A stretch of 64,000 nucleotides of DNA from Corynebacterium tapiri (GTDB lineage Bacteria; Actinomycetota; Actinomycetes; Mycobacteriales; Mycobacteriaceae). The translations under genes were made by a program, and so were the position numbers. The notes below the pieces were generated by a model, which saw only the letters and a list, made by a program, of their open reading frames with translations, was not told the origin of the DNA and made no database searches. Below, piece after piece: positions 25,054-33,409 of the stretch (position 1 is the stretch's first letter; each line of letters starts with the position of its first letter). The stretch is taken from assembly GCF_006334925.1 (NCBI RefSeq), contig NZ_VDHJ01000005.1, positions 1 through 64,000 on the forward strand, read 5' to 3'.

Positions 25054-28047
25054 CTATCGCTGAGTGGAACGGTAGGACTCGACTGCCTTGTCCAGCTCAT
25101 CAAGAGCCTTGCCGTACTCCTCAAACGAGCCGTTCTTGGCTCGATCCAGGTTATTCAGGGCGTCGTTAATTGCCTTGATCGCCTCGCCCTCCGAACCTGA
25201 ACCGCCCGCAGGAGCAGAAGGCTGCGCATTCTTCTCGTCCTTCTTCTCGGCGTCCCCAGCGCTCGGGTCAGCTGATTCGCCCGGCAAGCTGGGCTCGCCC
25301 TTGATTTCTTGCGCGGCCTTGGGGTCAATGCCGACCTGCTCCAGAGCCTGGGCAATCGTCGGGGCGTATCCCACGCGTCCCTTGTACGAGACGAGCATGC
25401 GCAGCAGCTTCGGGAAGGCCGAGTCCTGGTTAGAGCGCTGCGAGTAGATCGGCTCCACATAGAGGATCTCTCCCCCGCCCACCGGCAGCGTGAGCAGGTT
25501 GCCGTACTTCAGGGTGTTGGTTCCCTCCCACAGGGTGCGGTCACGCGCTACTTGGTCGGACGACATCATGGCGTCCTGCGCCTGACGCGGACCCTGGGTC
25601 TGGGTGTTGGTGGGCAGCATGCGCACGGTCATCTTGCCGTAGGAGTCCGGATCGGAGCTCACTGCCAGGTGCGCTGCCAAGTACTCGCGCTGCAGGCCAC
25701 GGTAGGGCGTAATCAGCTGGAAGTTCGGCTGCTCGGGGCTTCCCGGCTCAGCAGCAACCACGTAGTACGGCGGCTGGGCAAGGTTCTGACCCTCTCCCCC
25801 TGCAGTTGGGTCACCCGGGACGGACCAGAAAGCATCATTGCTGAAGAACACGCCGGGATCATCCACGTGGTAGCGCGCCAGCAGTGCTCGCTGCACCTTG
25901 AACATGTCCATTGGGTAGCGCAGGTGATCGCGCAGCTCGTCAGAAATCTCCGACTCCGGGTGCACCGTTCCCGGGAACACACCCATCCAGGCGTCCAGCA
26001 CGGGGTCTTCAGTGTCGAACTCGTAGAGATCAACGGAGCCGTCGTAGGCGTCCACGGTGGCCTTGACGGAGTTGCGAATGTAACCCACACGATCATTGAC
26101 CAGGCGCTGGTCCGTGCCCTCCGGGTTCAGGGCGTCCTGGGTCGTATCCCTCAGCGAGGTCTGCTCTGAATACGGCAGCTTGCTCAGGGTGGTGTAGCCA
26201 TCCACGATCCACTTGATACGACCGTCGATAACCGCGGGATAGGTCTCCGAATCCGTGGTCAGCCAGGGAGCGACCTTCTCCACGCGCTCGCGCGGGTCGC
26301 GGTCGTACAGAATCTTGGAATTTCCCCCAACGCGATCAGACAGCAGGAGCTTCATCTCGCGGTACTTGGCGGCGTAGGCAGCACGAGTGATCCAGTTGCC
26401 GATCTCCACGCCGCCTTCGCCGTCGTAGGTGAACTGGGAGGTATCCGTGTCATACTCCACAGCACCCTGGCCGTTGTCACCGACGATGGCGTAATCAGCT
26501 CCATCGGGAGCCGAAGCAATCACGGGTCCGTAGTACACACGCGGCTGGTCCACCTTGATACCCAGCTTTTCGGCGTTCTCGCTCTCCTGCGCTGCTTTGT
26601 TGGTCTGTAGGTCAGAAACGGTAAACACCGGGAAGCCACCGCGGGTAGAGCCAGCTTCCTGGGGAGCCTCGTCCACCGTGTTGGCGCGGGCTGCCACAAA
26701 GCCATTGCCATGGGTGTACACGGTGTGACGGTTGATCCAGTCCAGCTGGTTCTCGCGCAGCGAGTTCGGGTCGAGCTCGCGCGCGGCCACCACAAAGTCG
26801 CGCATCTGCCCGTCGACCTCATAGCGGTCCATCTGCAGCGTGTCCGGGAAACCGTAGAAGTTACGCAGCTGCTGCATCTGGGTGAAGGTCGGCGCCAGGA
26901 TGTCCGGATCAAGCAGGCGGATATTCGAGATGGTCTGCTCGTCGGCGGCCACCTTCTCGTCGCTGACCGAGCCCTCGCCCCAGTTGTCCAGGTAGGTCAC
27001 ATCCTCGTCAGTAATGCCGTAGGCAAAACGAGTCGCCTCGATGTTGCGCTCGATGTATTCGGCTTCCTTGGCCTGCGCATTAGGACGCACGGAAAACTGC
27101 TCCACAATCATCGGCCACACCGTGCCCACCATGACGGCGGACAACAGCATGAGCACCACCCCAAGGGCGGGAATGCGCAGGTCGCGGTACACGATCGAGG
27201 CAAAGAACGCCGCTGCCACGACCACAGCAATCACCATGAGAATGATGCGGGCCGGCAGAACTGCATTGATGTCGGTGTACCCACCGCCGGTGAAGATCCC
27301 CTGCTTGGCAAAAAGGACGTCGTAACGCCCCAAGAAATACCCCGCAGCCTGCACGAGCATCCACAGCCCAGCCAACACTCCAAGCTGCACGCGCGCCGGA
27401 ACGGAAATATGGCCACTCACACCAGCGGTGCGGCTGCCGATGCGCACTCCACCCAGCAGGTAGTGCGTAATCAAGTTGGCCAGGAAAGAGACGATGAGCA
27501 CCAGCCCCAGCAAGCCCACCAGCACCTGGATCACGGGGAGAGTGAAGGCGTAGAAACCGAGGTCGTGCCCGAACTGCGGATCGGTCACGCCGAAGCTGCC
27601 ACCGTTGATAGCCAACAGCACCGAGCGCCAGGCGTTTTGGGCAAAGAAGCCCACGATCAGACCGACGATCACCGGGCCGATCTTCAGCAGCGAGCGGACG
27701 GTGCCCTCGATCTGCTGGCGATATACCCCAATGGGGGAATTGGCGTCAGCCGCTTGGGCATCGAAGGCCGCGATGTCCTTCGGGCGGGACTTCCATGCGG
27801 CATAACCAGCAAGAAAGACCGCCAGCCCAGAGAGCAGACCAGCGCCGATAAACAACGCGATGCGGGTGAGATAGGTGGTGGTAAAGACGCCGCGGAAGTC
27901 GAGGTTTCCAAACCACAGCCAGTCGGTGTAGATCCCCACCAACAGCGGAATAACGACGAAGAGTATGGACAGAATGCCCATGATCCAGCCGAGCGCGCGA
28001 GGCGGCTGGCCGGAACGGGCGGGACGAGACGAGGCAGGGGCCGACAA
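25054..28047 (-). CDS. UPF0182-family large membrane protein
   Basis: A 997-aa protein (COG1615) with about seven transmembrane helices in residues 20-330, then a roughly 600-residue extracytoplasmic domain and a C-terminal Ala/Glu/Lys-rich tail. Conserved stretches are YTDWLWFGNLDFRGVF near the start, and NWGEGSVSDEK and NRHTVYTHGNG in the outer domain. The family occurs across Actinobacteria, function unknown. Start TTG 28047 has GGAG 11 nt upstream, which is weak. The gene neighbourhood (PPA1309, PDZ protease) matches the mycobacterial Rv3193c locus. Confidence 0.93.
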   Translation of the reverse strand: MSAPASSRPARSGQPPRALGWIMGILSILFVVIPLLVGIYTDWLWFGNLDFRGVFTTTYLTRIALFIGAGLLSGLAVFLAGYAAWKSRPKDIAAFDAQAADANSPIGVYRQQIEGTVRSLLKIGPVIVGLIVGFFAQNAWRSVLLAINGGSFGVTDPQFGHDLGFYAFTLPVIQVLVGLLGLVLIVSFLANLITHYLLGGVRIGSRTAGVSGHISVPARVQLGVLAGLWMLVQAAGYFLGRYDVLFAKQGIFTGGGYTDINAVLPARIILMVIAVVVAAAFFASIVYRDLRIPALGVVLMLLSAVMVGTVWPMIVEQFSVRPNAQAKEAEYIERNIEATRFAYGITDEDVTYLDNWGEGSVSDEKVAADEQTISNIRLLDPDILAPTFTQMQQLRNFYGFPDTLQMDRYEVDGQMRDFVVAARELDPNSLRENQLDWINRHTVYTHGNGFVAARANTVDEAPQEAGSTRGGFPVFTVSDLQTNKAAQESENAEKLGIKVDQPRVYYGPVIASAPDGADYAIVGDNGQGAVEYDTDTSQFTYDGEGGVEIGNWITRAAYAAKYREMKLLLSDRVGGNSKILYDRDPRERVEKVAPWLTTDSETYPAVIDGRIKWIVDGYTTLSKLPYSEQTSLRDTTQDALNPEGTDQRLVNDRVGYIRNSVKATVDAYDGSVDLYEFDTEDPVLDAWMGVFPGTVHPESEISDELRDHLRYPMDMFKVQRALLARYHVDDPGVFFSNDAFWSVPGDPTAGGEGQNLAQPPYYVVAAEPGSPEQPNFQLITPYRGLQREYLAAHLAVSSDPDSYGKMTVRMLPTNTQTQGPRQAQDAMMSSDQVARDRTLWEGTNTLKYGNLLTLPVGGGEILYVEPIYSQRSNQDSAFPKLLRMLVSYKGRVGYAPTIAQALEQVGIDPKAAQEIKGEPSLPGESADPSAGDAEKKDEKNAQPSAPAGGSGSEGEAIKAINDALNNLDRAKNGSFEEYGKALDELDKAVESYRSTQR

Positions 28048-28153
28048 GAGCTGCAGACTCCATTTCTAAGTACAGAAGGTGTGGTGCCTTTTCCGGCACG
28101 TCATCCCCTACTCTAGGGAACACTGACCATCGACCAAAAGGATGTTTAAGGCA

Positions 28154-28690
28154 ATGCTTTACGACGAGCCCACTCAGCAAGCGTTGAACTCTGCCATGCG
28201 AGAGGCTGTCGACTTCATTCACGCCGAAGGCTGGGACAACCCGCCGACCCTATTCGCGCTGGTGCCGACGGACCTTCTGGGCGATCACATCGATCTGACC
28301 GACGAGTCTGCCTCGCCGCTGTCCCTGGTAGTCCAGGACTCCTTGCCCGAGAATCTCCCGGCCGGCAGCGAGGAACTCGTTGATTATTGCGCCCGAGCCG
28401 CGTGGCCAGAGCAGGTCGCCGGAGTGATCCTGGCGCAAGAGATCATGTTCCGCGACCAGTCGGAAGGGCCGAATGCCCCGGCGCGCGAGGCCCGGCTGTA
28501 TTCGGGCGTTCTGCGCGACTCCGATATTCACCTCACCATCCTGCAGCTGCGCCCGACTGAGGCAGAACTGGCCGAGCGTGGCCCGTTCGCCGAGGACGAG
28601 CCTGAGCTGCGCGGCGGCCCATCCGTGGCCCCGGGAGTGATTGAGGCCCTGCGGGCGGGCCTTGAGCGAGATCCCGACGAGCTGGCCTAA
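28154..28690 (+). CDS. PPA1309-family protein
   Basis: A 178-aa soluble, acidic protein. The conserved pattern (AMREAVDFIHAEGWDNPPTLFALVPTDLL, EEIMFRDQ-like core, LRPTEAELAERGPFAEDEPELRGGPSVAPGVIEALR) is typical of the actinobacterial PPA1309 family, usually encoded beside a UPF0182 gene and a PDZ protease gene, as here. No function is known. I choose ATG 28154 because AAAGGA is then about 11 nt upstream; ATG 28142 leaves no room for ribosome binding. Confidence 0.82.
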   Translation: MLYDEPTQQALNSAMREAVDFIHAEGWDNPPTLFALVPTDLLGDHIDLTDESASPLSLVVQDSLPENLPAGSEELVDYCARAAWPEQVAGVILAQEIMFRDQSEGPNAPAREARLYSGVLRDSDIHLTILQLRPTEAELAERGPFAEDEPELRGGPSVAPGVIEALRAGLERDPDELA

Positions 28691-28746
28691 GCTGAAAAGA
28701 CTGTGACACCACTGCCCCGCCGATAACAGGAGCACGATCCTTCACC

Positions 28747-29418
28747 GTGAATGTTGAGCATCGCCCCCACACCCCGCGTCGATTCCTGGGGATCGCAGCC
28801 GTTGGCCTAAGTACCGCACTAGCGTTGAGCGCCTGCTCGGGTTCCGGCGAGCAGCCTGCTGCTCCCGATTCGGCGGCTCCTGCGGCGTCGGAAAGCGTAG
28901 TCCCCAGCACCGAGGCGACCCCTACCACCACCGCGAAGTCCACCGAGCACAGCACGAGCGCTGCCGCGGACAAGGGCGTGGCCAAGGTGAAGAAGCGCTT
29001 CGGTTCCATTGCCCCGGACTCCCTGTGGGAGCAGTTTGATACCTGTGACTCCACCGGCCTGGACAACGCCTATGAGTGCTCGGGCCCAGCCGTGGGCCAA
29101 TTCCAGCTCTTCGACTCCAAGTCCAAGGCGGCCTCCACCACCCAGGTACTGGAGGAGCTGCGCAGCTCCACCGTCCTGGAAGACAACGGCCGCTACATCG
29201 TGGGGTGGTCCACCTTGGGAACCAGCGCGGTGATCACGGTCGTGGATAACGAGGAAGGGCTGGTCATGCAGCAGCTGGTTTCCTCGGACATCGTGGATCC
29301 AGAGGAGCACATCAAGAAGCTCGGCCTGACTCTCCCGCCGGGAGATGAGAAGGGCGAGAAGGCTGCGGATCAGGCCGAGCCGAAGGAGATCTCAGAGGAA
29401 CAGAAACCCGCTCACTAG
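28747..29418 (+). CDS. Lipoprotein of unknown function
   Basis: A 223-aa exported lipoprotein with the lipobox ALSAC (Cys about 30), a 45-residue Ala/Thr/Ser linker and a compact domain (residues about 75-195) with two cysteines (DTCDSTGLDNAYECSG) probably forming a disulfide. The acidic, Lys/Glu-rich C-terminal tail (GEKAADQAEPKEISEEQK) looks disordered. GTG 28747 follows CAGGAG at a rather long 13 nt. It faces the PDZ protease gene, six bases apart. Confidence 0.78.
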   Translation: MNVEHRPHTPRRFLGIAAVGLSTALALSACSGSGEQPAAPDSAAPAASESVVPSTEATPTTTAKSTEHSTSAAADKGVAKVKKRFGSIAPDSLWEQFDTCDSTGLDNAYECSGPAVGQFQLFDSKSKAASTTQVLEELRSSTVLEDNGRYIVGWSTLGTSAVITVVDNEEGLVMQQLVSSDIVDPEEHIKKLGLTLPPGDEKGEKAADQAEPKEISEEQKPAH

Positions 29419-29424
29419 CAGCGA

Positions 29425-30525
29425 TTAACTGCAGCGCGGGAAGTCCTTTCCGCTGCTAAAGGCCTCCATCGCGTGGATGGAGTCATCGAGAGTTTCCACA
29501 GACGCAATCGCCATATCACCATGATTGCCCGCCAGTGCCTCCTGGCAGTTCGCCTTGGGTGCGAGGAAGAGCTCCGCTCCCTCACCGTGCGCGGCGGTCA
29601 CCTTGTGCTGAATGCCCCCGATGGGGCCGATCTCACCGTTTTCGCTGATCGTCCCGGTGCCGGCGACGTTGTGCCCACCGTTGAGCTCGCCGGGAGAAAG
29701 CTTGTCGATCACCGCGAGCGAAAACATCATGCCCGCCGAAGGACCACCAACGTCTTGCAGGTTGTACTCCACGCTTACGCCGTCTGCGGGCGTGGAAATC
29801 ATGAGAATGCCCAGCATGGGCACCGACTTATTCTTCGGGCTTTCCGCCAGCTCAAGCTCGACCGTGCGGTCGGTTTCGCCTCGGCGAATGCCCAGAGCCA
29901 CCGAGTCGCCTGGCTTCTTGGCACGCACCAGCTCCTGCACCTGGCCCGGTGTGGATACCGGCTGGGCGTCCACCGAGGTGATCACATCCTCGGGGGCGAG
30001 CACACCCTGGGCAGGCGAGTCTTCCACTAGCTCCGCCACGGTCACCTTAACCGGGCGGCCCAAATGGTTCAGGGCCGCGATCGTTGCCGCGGATTCGGAT
30101 CGGGTGAAGGCGGCTTTGTTCTGCTCCTCGATGTCCTCGGGCGAATGGTTCGGCGGGATCACTTGCTCGATGGGCACGATGGTGTCATCGGTGGTGGCCC
30201 ACCTGGCCAATGCCTGGGCCAGGGTCATCTGCGTGCGCACGGAGACCGTGGTCATATTCAGCTCACCGCTGGTCTGGTCTACCTGAGTGCCATCGATAGA
30301 CACCACGGGCTGACCATCGACTTCGGAGAGGGTGTCAAAGACCGGCCCCGGCCCCTCGGCCGCATAGGGCACGGTCAGAGAGATGTCGGTGAAGGGAATC
30401 TTTGGCACGGTGGCTAGCACGGTCAGGGCAACGACGGGGATGGCGCCGAAGGCGAGCGTCGATAGGCGCGGGGAACCCAACGCCCGGCTGGCAGTAGCAG
30501 ACTCTTCGTTCTTCGGGTCAGTCAC
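29425..30525 (-). CDS. Membrane-anchored PDZ/Lon-like serine protease (YlbL family)
   Basis: A 366-aa protein with one N-terminal transmembrane helix, a PDZ domain (about residues 160-225) and a C-terminal Lon/S16 protease domain. The Ser-Lys dyad is visible: Ser263 in DVGGPSAGMMFSLAVIDKL and Lys308 in GGIQHKVTAA. It probably cleaves membrane or secreted substrates at the outer face. The frame opens at 30537, but GTG 30525 lies exactly 8 nt after a -10 box TAGTGT (30534-30539 on the minus strand), so a leaderless start is preferred. It diverges from the zincin-like gene. Confidence 0.88.
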   Translation of the reverse strand: MTDPKNEESATASRALGSPRLSTLAFGAIPVVALTVLATVPKIPFTDISLTVPYAAEGPGPVFDTLSEVDGQPVVSIDGTQVDQTSGELNMTTVSVRTQMTLAQALARWATTDDTIVPIEQVIPPNHSPEDIEEQNKAAFTRSESAATIAALNHLGRPVKVTVAELVEDSPAQGVLAPEDVITSVDAQPVSTPGQVQELVRAKKPGDSVALGIRRGETDRTVELELAESPKNKSVPMLGILMISTPADGVSVEYNLQDVGGPSAGMMFSLAVIDKLSPGELNGGHNVAGTGTISENGEIGPIGGIQHKVTAAHGEGAELFLAPKANCQEALAGNHGDMAIASVETLDDSIHAMEAFSSGKDFPRCS

Positions 30526-30608
30526 GCCGAAAGACACTACCCGTGTTCGCTCTCAGCGTTGTCCTCGACGTGGCGGGCGGTGGGGGTGGCTCCTGTAGAT
30601 TGGTCGAC

Positions 30609-32042
30609 ATGAGTAACGGATTCGGTTTCTCCTCCTCCGACGGTTCTGACGACGACCGCAACGGCGAGAACGGCCGCGACGGAAATCAGAACCAGAACCC
30701 GTTTGGCATGTTTGGCTTCGGGTTCAACCCCGGCAACGGCAACTCCGCCGGTGGTGGCGGAGGCCTAGGCGACATCCTGAACCAGTTCGGGCAGATGCTC
30801 TCTGGCATGGGTTCATCGATGAACAGCAACGGCGGGGAATCGGTCAACTACGACTTGGCTAACCGGATCGCCCAGCAGCAGATCGGCAAGACCGAGGCTG
30901 TAAGCAGCAAGGATCGCGCCGCCGTCGAAGAGTCCGTGCGTCTGGCCCAGCTGTGGATCGACGACGCCACCACCCTCCCGGCTACCTCGGGACGCTCCGC
31001 AGCCTGGAACGCCACCGACTGGCTGGAAAACACCCTGCCGAAGTGGAAGCGCATGGTCTCCCCGGTTGCCGAGCAGATGAATGAAGCCCAGTTCGAGGCC
31101 CTGCCCGGCGAGGCCCGCGAGATGATGGGCCCCATGAGCCAGATGATGCGTCAGATGGGCAGCATGAACACCGGTATGCAGCTGGGCCACGCCCTGGGCG
31201 ATCTGGCCAAGCAGTCCCTGACCGGCTCGGACTTCGGCCTGCCGATCGCCCCCGATGACACCATCGCTTTGCTGCCGGCCAACGTGCAGGCGGTCGCCCG
31301 CGAGCTCAACATCCCTGGCCAGGAGGTCATGGTCTACGTGGCCACCCGCGAGGCCGCTCGCCAGCGCCTGTTCACGCACGTTCCGTGGTTGGTTGAGCGC
31401 CTGGTCTCCTCTGTGGAGGAATACGCCAACGGCTTGGTCATCGACACCTCGCACATCGAGGAAGCCACGCGCGAGCTCAACCTGGAGTCCGGCGATCCGC
31501 AGGCCATCCAGGACGCGATTTCCCGCCTGCAGGGCCAGGACCTCTCCCCACGCATCACCTCGCGCAACCAGGTTGCCGTGACTCGCTTGGAGACGCTCCT
31601 GGCGCTCATCGAGGGCTGGGCCGAGTTTGTTGCCACCGAGGCTCTCGGCGAGCGCATCCCCTCTGCCTCCAAGCTCACCGAGGCGTGGCGCCGTCGCCGC
31701 GCCACCGGCGGCAGCGCAGAGACTGCGTTCTCCCAGGTGGTGGGCATCGAGTTCAATGCGCCCAAGGTTGCCGACGCCGTGGAGCTCTGGCGCCGCGCCA
31801 CCGTTGCGGTGGGCATCGAGCGTCGCGACGCCGTGTGGGATCACCCGGATTTCCTGCCGACCGCGGAGCACCTCGACGCACCGGCAGACTTCATCGACGG
31901 GCTTCTCGACGACTCTTCTACCGATGGGTTTGATGAGGAGTTTGCCAAGCTCGAGGAGATGCTGCGCCGCGAGGACGAGAACCCGAAGAGCGACGAGGAG
32001 CGCAGCAAGGACGACGGCTCCCAGGACGGCACCGAGCTCTAA
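30609..32042 (+). CDS. Zincin-like DUF2342-family hydrolase
   Basis: A 477-aa protein. A Gly/Asn-rich, disordered N-terminus (residues 1-75) is followed by the conserved actinobacterial DUF2342/zinc-dependent metalloprotease domain (RIAQQQIG, LGQ-type helices, VARELNIPGQEVMVYVATREAARQRLF, LLALIEGWAEFV) and an acidic tail. The expected metal-binding segment reads ALIEGWAE rather than HExxH, so peptidase activity is doubtful. It is the counterpart of Rv3195. TAGATT (30596-30601) ends 7 nt before ATG 30609, indicating a leaderless mRNA. Confidence 0.85.
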   Translation: MSNGFGFSSSDGSDDDRNGENGRDGNQNQNPFGMFGFGFNPGNGNSAGGGGGLGDILNQFGQMLSGMGSSMNSNGGESVNYDLANRIAQQQIGKTEAVSSKDRAAVEESVRLAQLWIDDATTLPATSGRSAAWNATDWLENTLPKWKRMVSPVAEQMNEAQFEALPGEAREMMGPMSQMMRQMGSMNTGMQLGHALGDLAKQSLTGSDFGLPIAPDDTIALLPANVQAVARELNIPGQEVMVYVATREAARQRLFTHVPWLVERLVSSVEEYANGLVIDTSHIEEATRELNLESGDPQAIQDAISRLQGQDLSPRITSRNQVAVTRLETLLALIEGWAEFVATEALGERIPSASKLTEAWRRRRATGGSAETAFSQVVGIEFNAPKVADAVELWRRATVAVGIERRDAVWDHPDFLPTAEHLDAPADFIDGLLDDSSTDGFDEEFAKLEEMLRREDENPKSDEERSKDDGSQDGTEL

Positions 32043-32054
32043 CCCAGCCGGGCG

Positions 32055-32555
32055 CTACCCAAGCTGGCTGAGCGCCTCCAGGTACCCCTTGGCGCGCTCG
32101 GCCTTGGGCGCACGGTCCGCCCACTGCCAGAATTCCCGCGAGTGGTTGGGCACAAACGTGTGCACCAGCTCGTGGATGAGCACCGCGTCCACCACGTATT
32201 CGGGAGCTCCTTGGAGGCGGGAGCTAAGGCGAATATCCCCGGTCGAGGTGGTGCATGATCCCCATCGGGTGTGCTGGTTATCCACCCAACGCACCGAACC
32301 GATCCTCGCCTGGGAGTCCAGGTAGCGCTGGTTCAGCTCGTGGGCTCGCGTGAGCAACTGCGCATCGCTGCGGGGAGCTCTCCGGCGCTGCAGCTTAGCT
32401 ACCAGCGAGTCCACTGCCTTCTTTTCAGCCCGCGGGCTCATCCCCGCAGGCACGCGCACCTCGATTCCCTGCGGTGTGCGCCTGGCTTGCACAGTCTTCT
32501 TGCGCCGCGTCGAGCGCACAATTGTGACTTCCGAGGGAACCGATGACGGGGTCAT
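32055..32555 (-). CDS. YgjP/DUF45-type zinc metallopeptidase
   Basis: A 166-aa protein of the M48-related YgjP family. It contains the zinc motif HELVH (in AVLIHELVHTFVPNHSREFW) with a downstream His, and the family signature RWGSC followed by LSSRL. The N-terminal part is basic. Cellular role unknown. The start is ATG 32555: a TAGTAT box (32564-32569, minus) lies exactly 8 nt upstream, so the transcript is probably leaderless; TTG 32564 would fall inside this box. It diverges from the cyclodehydratase-like gene. Confidence 0.88.
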   Translation of the reverse strand: MTPSSVPSEVTIVRSTRRKKTVQARRTPQGIEVRVPAGMSPRAEKKAVDSLVAKLQRRRAPRSDAQLLTRAHELNQRYLDSQARIGSVRWVDNQHTRWGSCTTSTGDIRLSSRLQGAPEYVVDAVLIHELVHTFVPNHSREFWQWADRAPKAERAKGYLEALSQLG

Positions 32556-32572
32556 AGCAGTCAATACTAAGT

Positions 32573-33397
32573 ATGGACCCCTCTTTCGCGATCAAGCTGC
32601 GCCCTGGAGCGCAGATTCTCACCCGTGGCCGCACAGCGGTGCAATGCGGCCTGGATGCCTCGCGTGCCGGAATCATCGAGTGTTCTCGTCCCTCGGTGGT
32701 CGCGCGCGCCTTGCGCACAGCGCATCGCCCCACCGATTGTCGAGCACTAAGCCAGCGCCTTGTGCAGGCAGGTCTTGATGTCACCACCGCCGAGCAGATC
32801 GTCGAGGACTTGGTTTCGCACGGAATTCTTCGCCCTGCCCGACGCGCGAGTGTGGCCGTGGTCGGTTCCACTGCCCTGGCCGAAGCGATACGCGAGCTGT
32901 GCGCCCAGACGGGATTTGTGGTGCGCCGGCCCTTGGGCAGCGAACCAACCTGGGATTTCCTGCGAGGTCTAAGTCCCTCCACGCCGGCGGTTCTGGTGGA
33001 TCAATGGGGAAGCAACATCGAGACCAGAGCCATGGCGGTACGAACACACCCGAACACGGTAACCGCGGCCGCGCTGGACCATCGCGGACTGGTCGGGCCC
33101 GTGCGCCTGGATGGCCGGGGAGCCTGTCCGATGTGCGTCGAGCTGACCTGGGTGCGCAACGATCCCCTGTTTCACCTCATGGCCAGGGAACTCGAGCAGC
33201 CAGATCAGGATCCGCTAGCTATCTCTGCCACCGCGGCCACAGCCACTGCGGTGGTCGGCGCGCTGGTGGAGGCGCGCTCGACCCCGGAGGTCGGGACCTG
33301 TTGGGTCATCGACCCTTATGATCCGGTTGCGGCCCACCGCTTCGTGCTGCCGCCCCACCCCGGCTGTCCGATCTGTTTTGCCGCCCGGGTTGCTTGA
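32573..33397 (+). CDS. Orphan cyclodehydratase/E1-like protein (TOMM-type fold)
   Basis: A 274-aa protein. The N-terminus (residues 1-90) resembles the peptide-binding winged-helix region of bacteriocin cyclodehydratase C-proteins. The rest resembles a reduced ThiF/E1-like Rossmann domain (RRASVAVVGSTALAEAIRELC). Two pairs of cysteines, CPMC near residue 182 and CPIC near the C-terminus, form the usual structural zinc site. The glycine-rich ATP loop of true E1 enzymes is not evident. No YcaO-type partner or precursor peptide lies nearby. A related gene sits at the same place in mycobacteria (Rv3196), so the role is conserved but unknown. Confidence 0.72.
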   Translation: MDPSFAIKLRPGAQILTRGRTAVQCGLDASRAGIIECSRPSVVARALRTAHRPTDCRALSQRLVQAGLDVTTAEQIVEDLVSHGILRPARRASVAVVGSTALAEAIRELCAQTGFVVRRPLGSEPTWDFLRGLSPSTPAVLVDQWGSNIETRAMAVRTHPNTVTAAALDHRGLVGPVRLDGRGACPMCVELTWVRNDPLFHLMARELEQPDQDPLAISATAATATAVVGALVEARSTPEVGTCWVIDPYDPVAAHRFVLPPHPGCPICFAARVA

Positions 33398-33409
33398 GGC
33401 TGTGGTGTG

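Noticed and set aside
26710..28116. 468-codon ORF antisense to the UPF0182 gene
   Set aside because: Same antisense pattern (His/Gln/Arg-rich), no start signal, and the opposite frame is a conserved protein.
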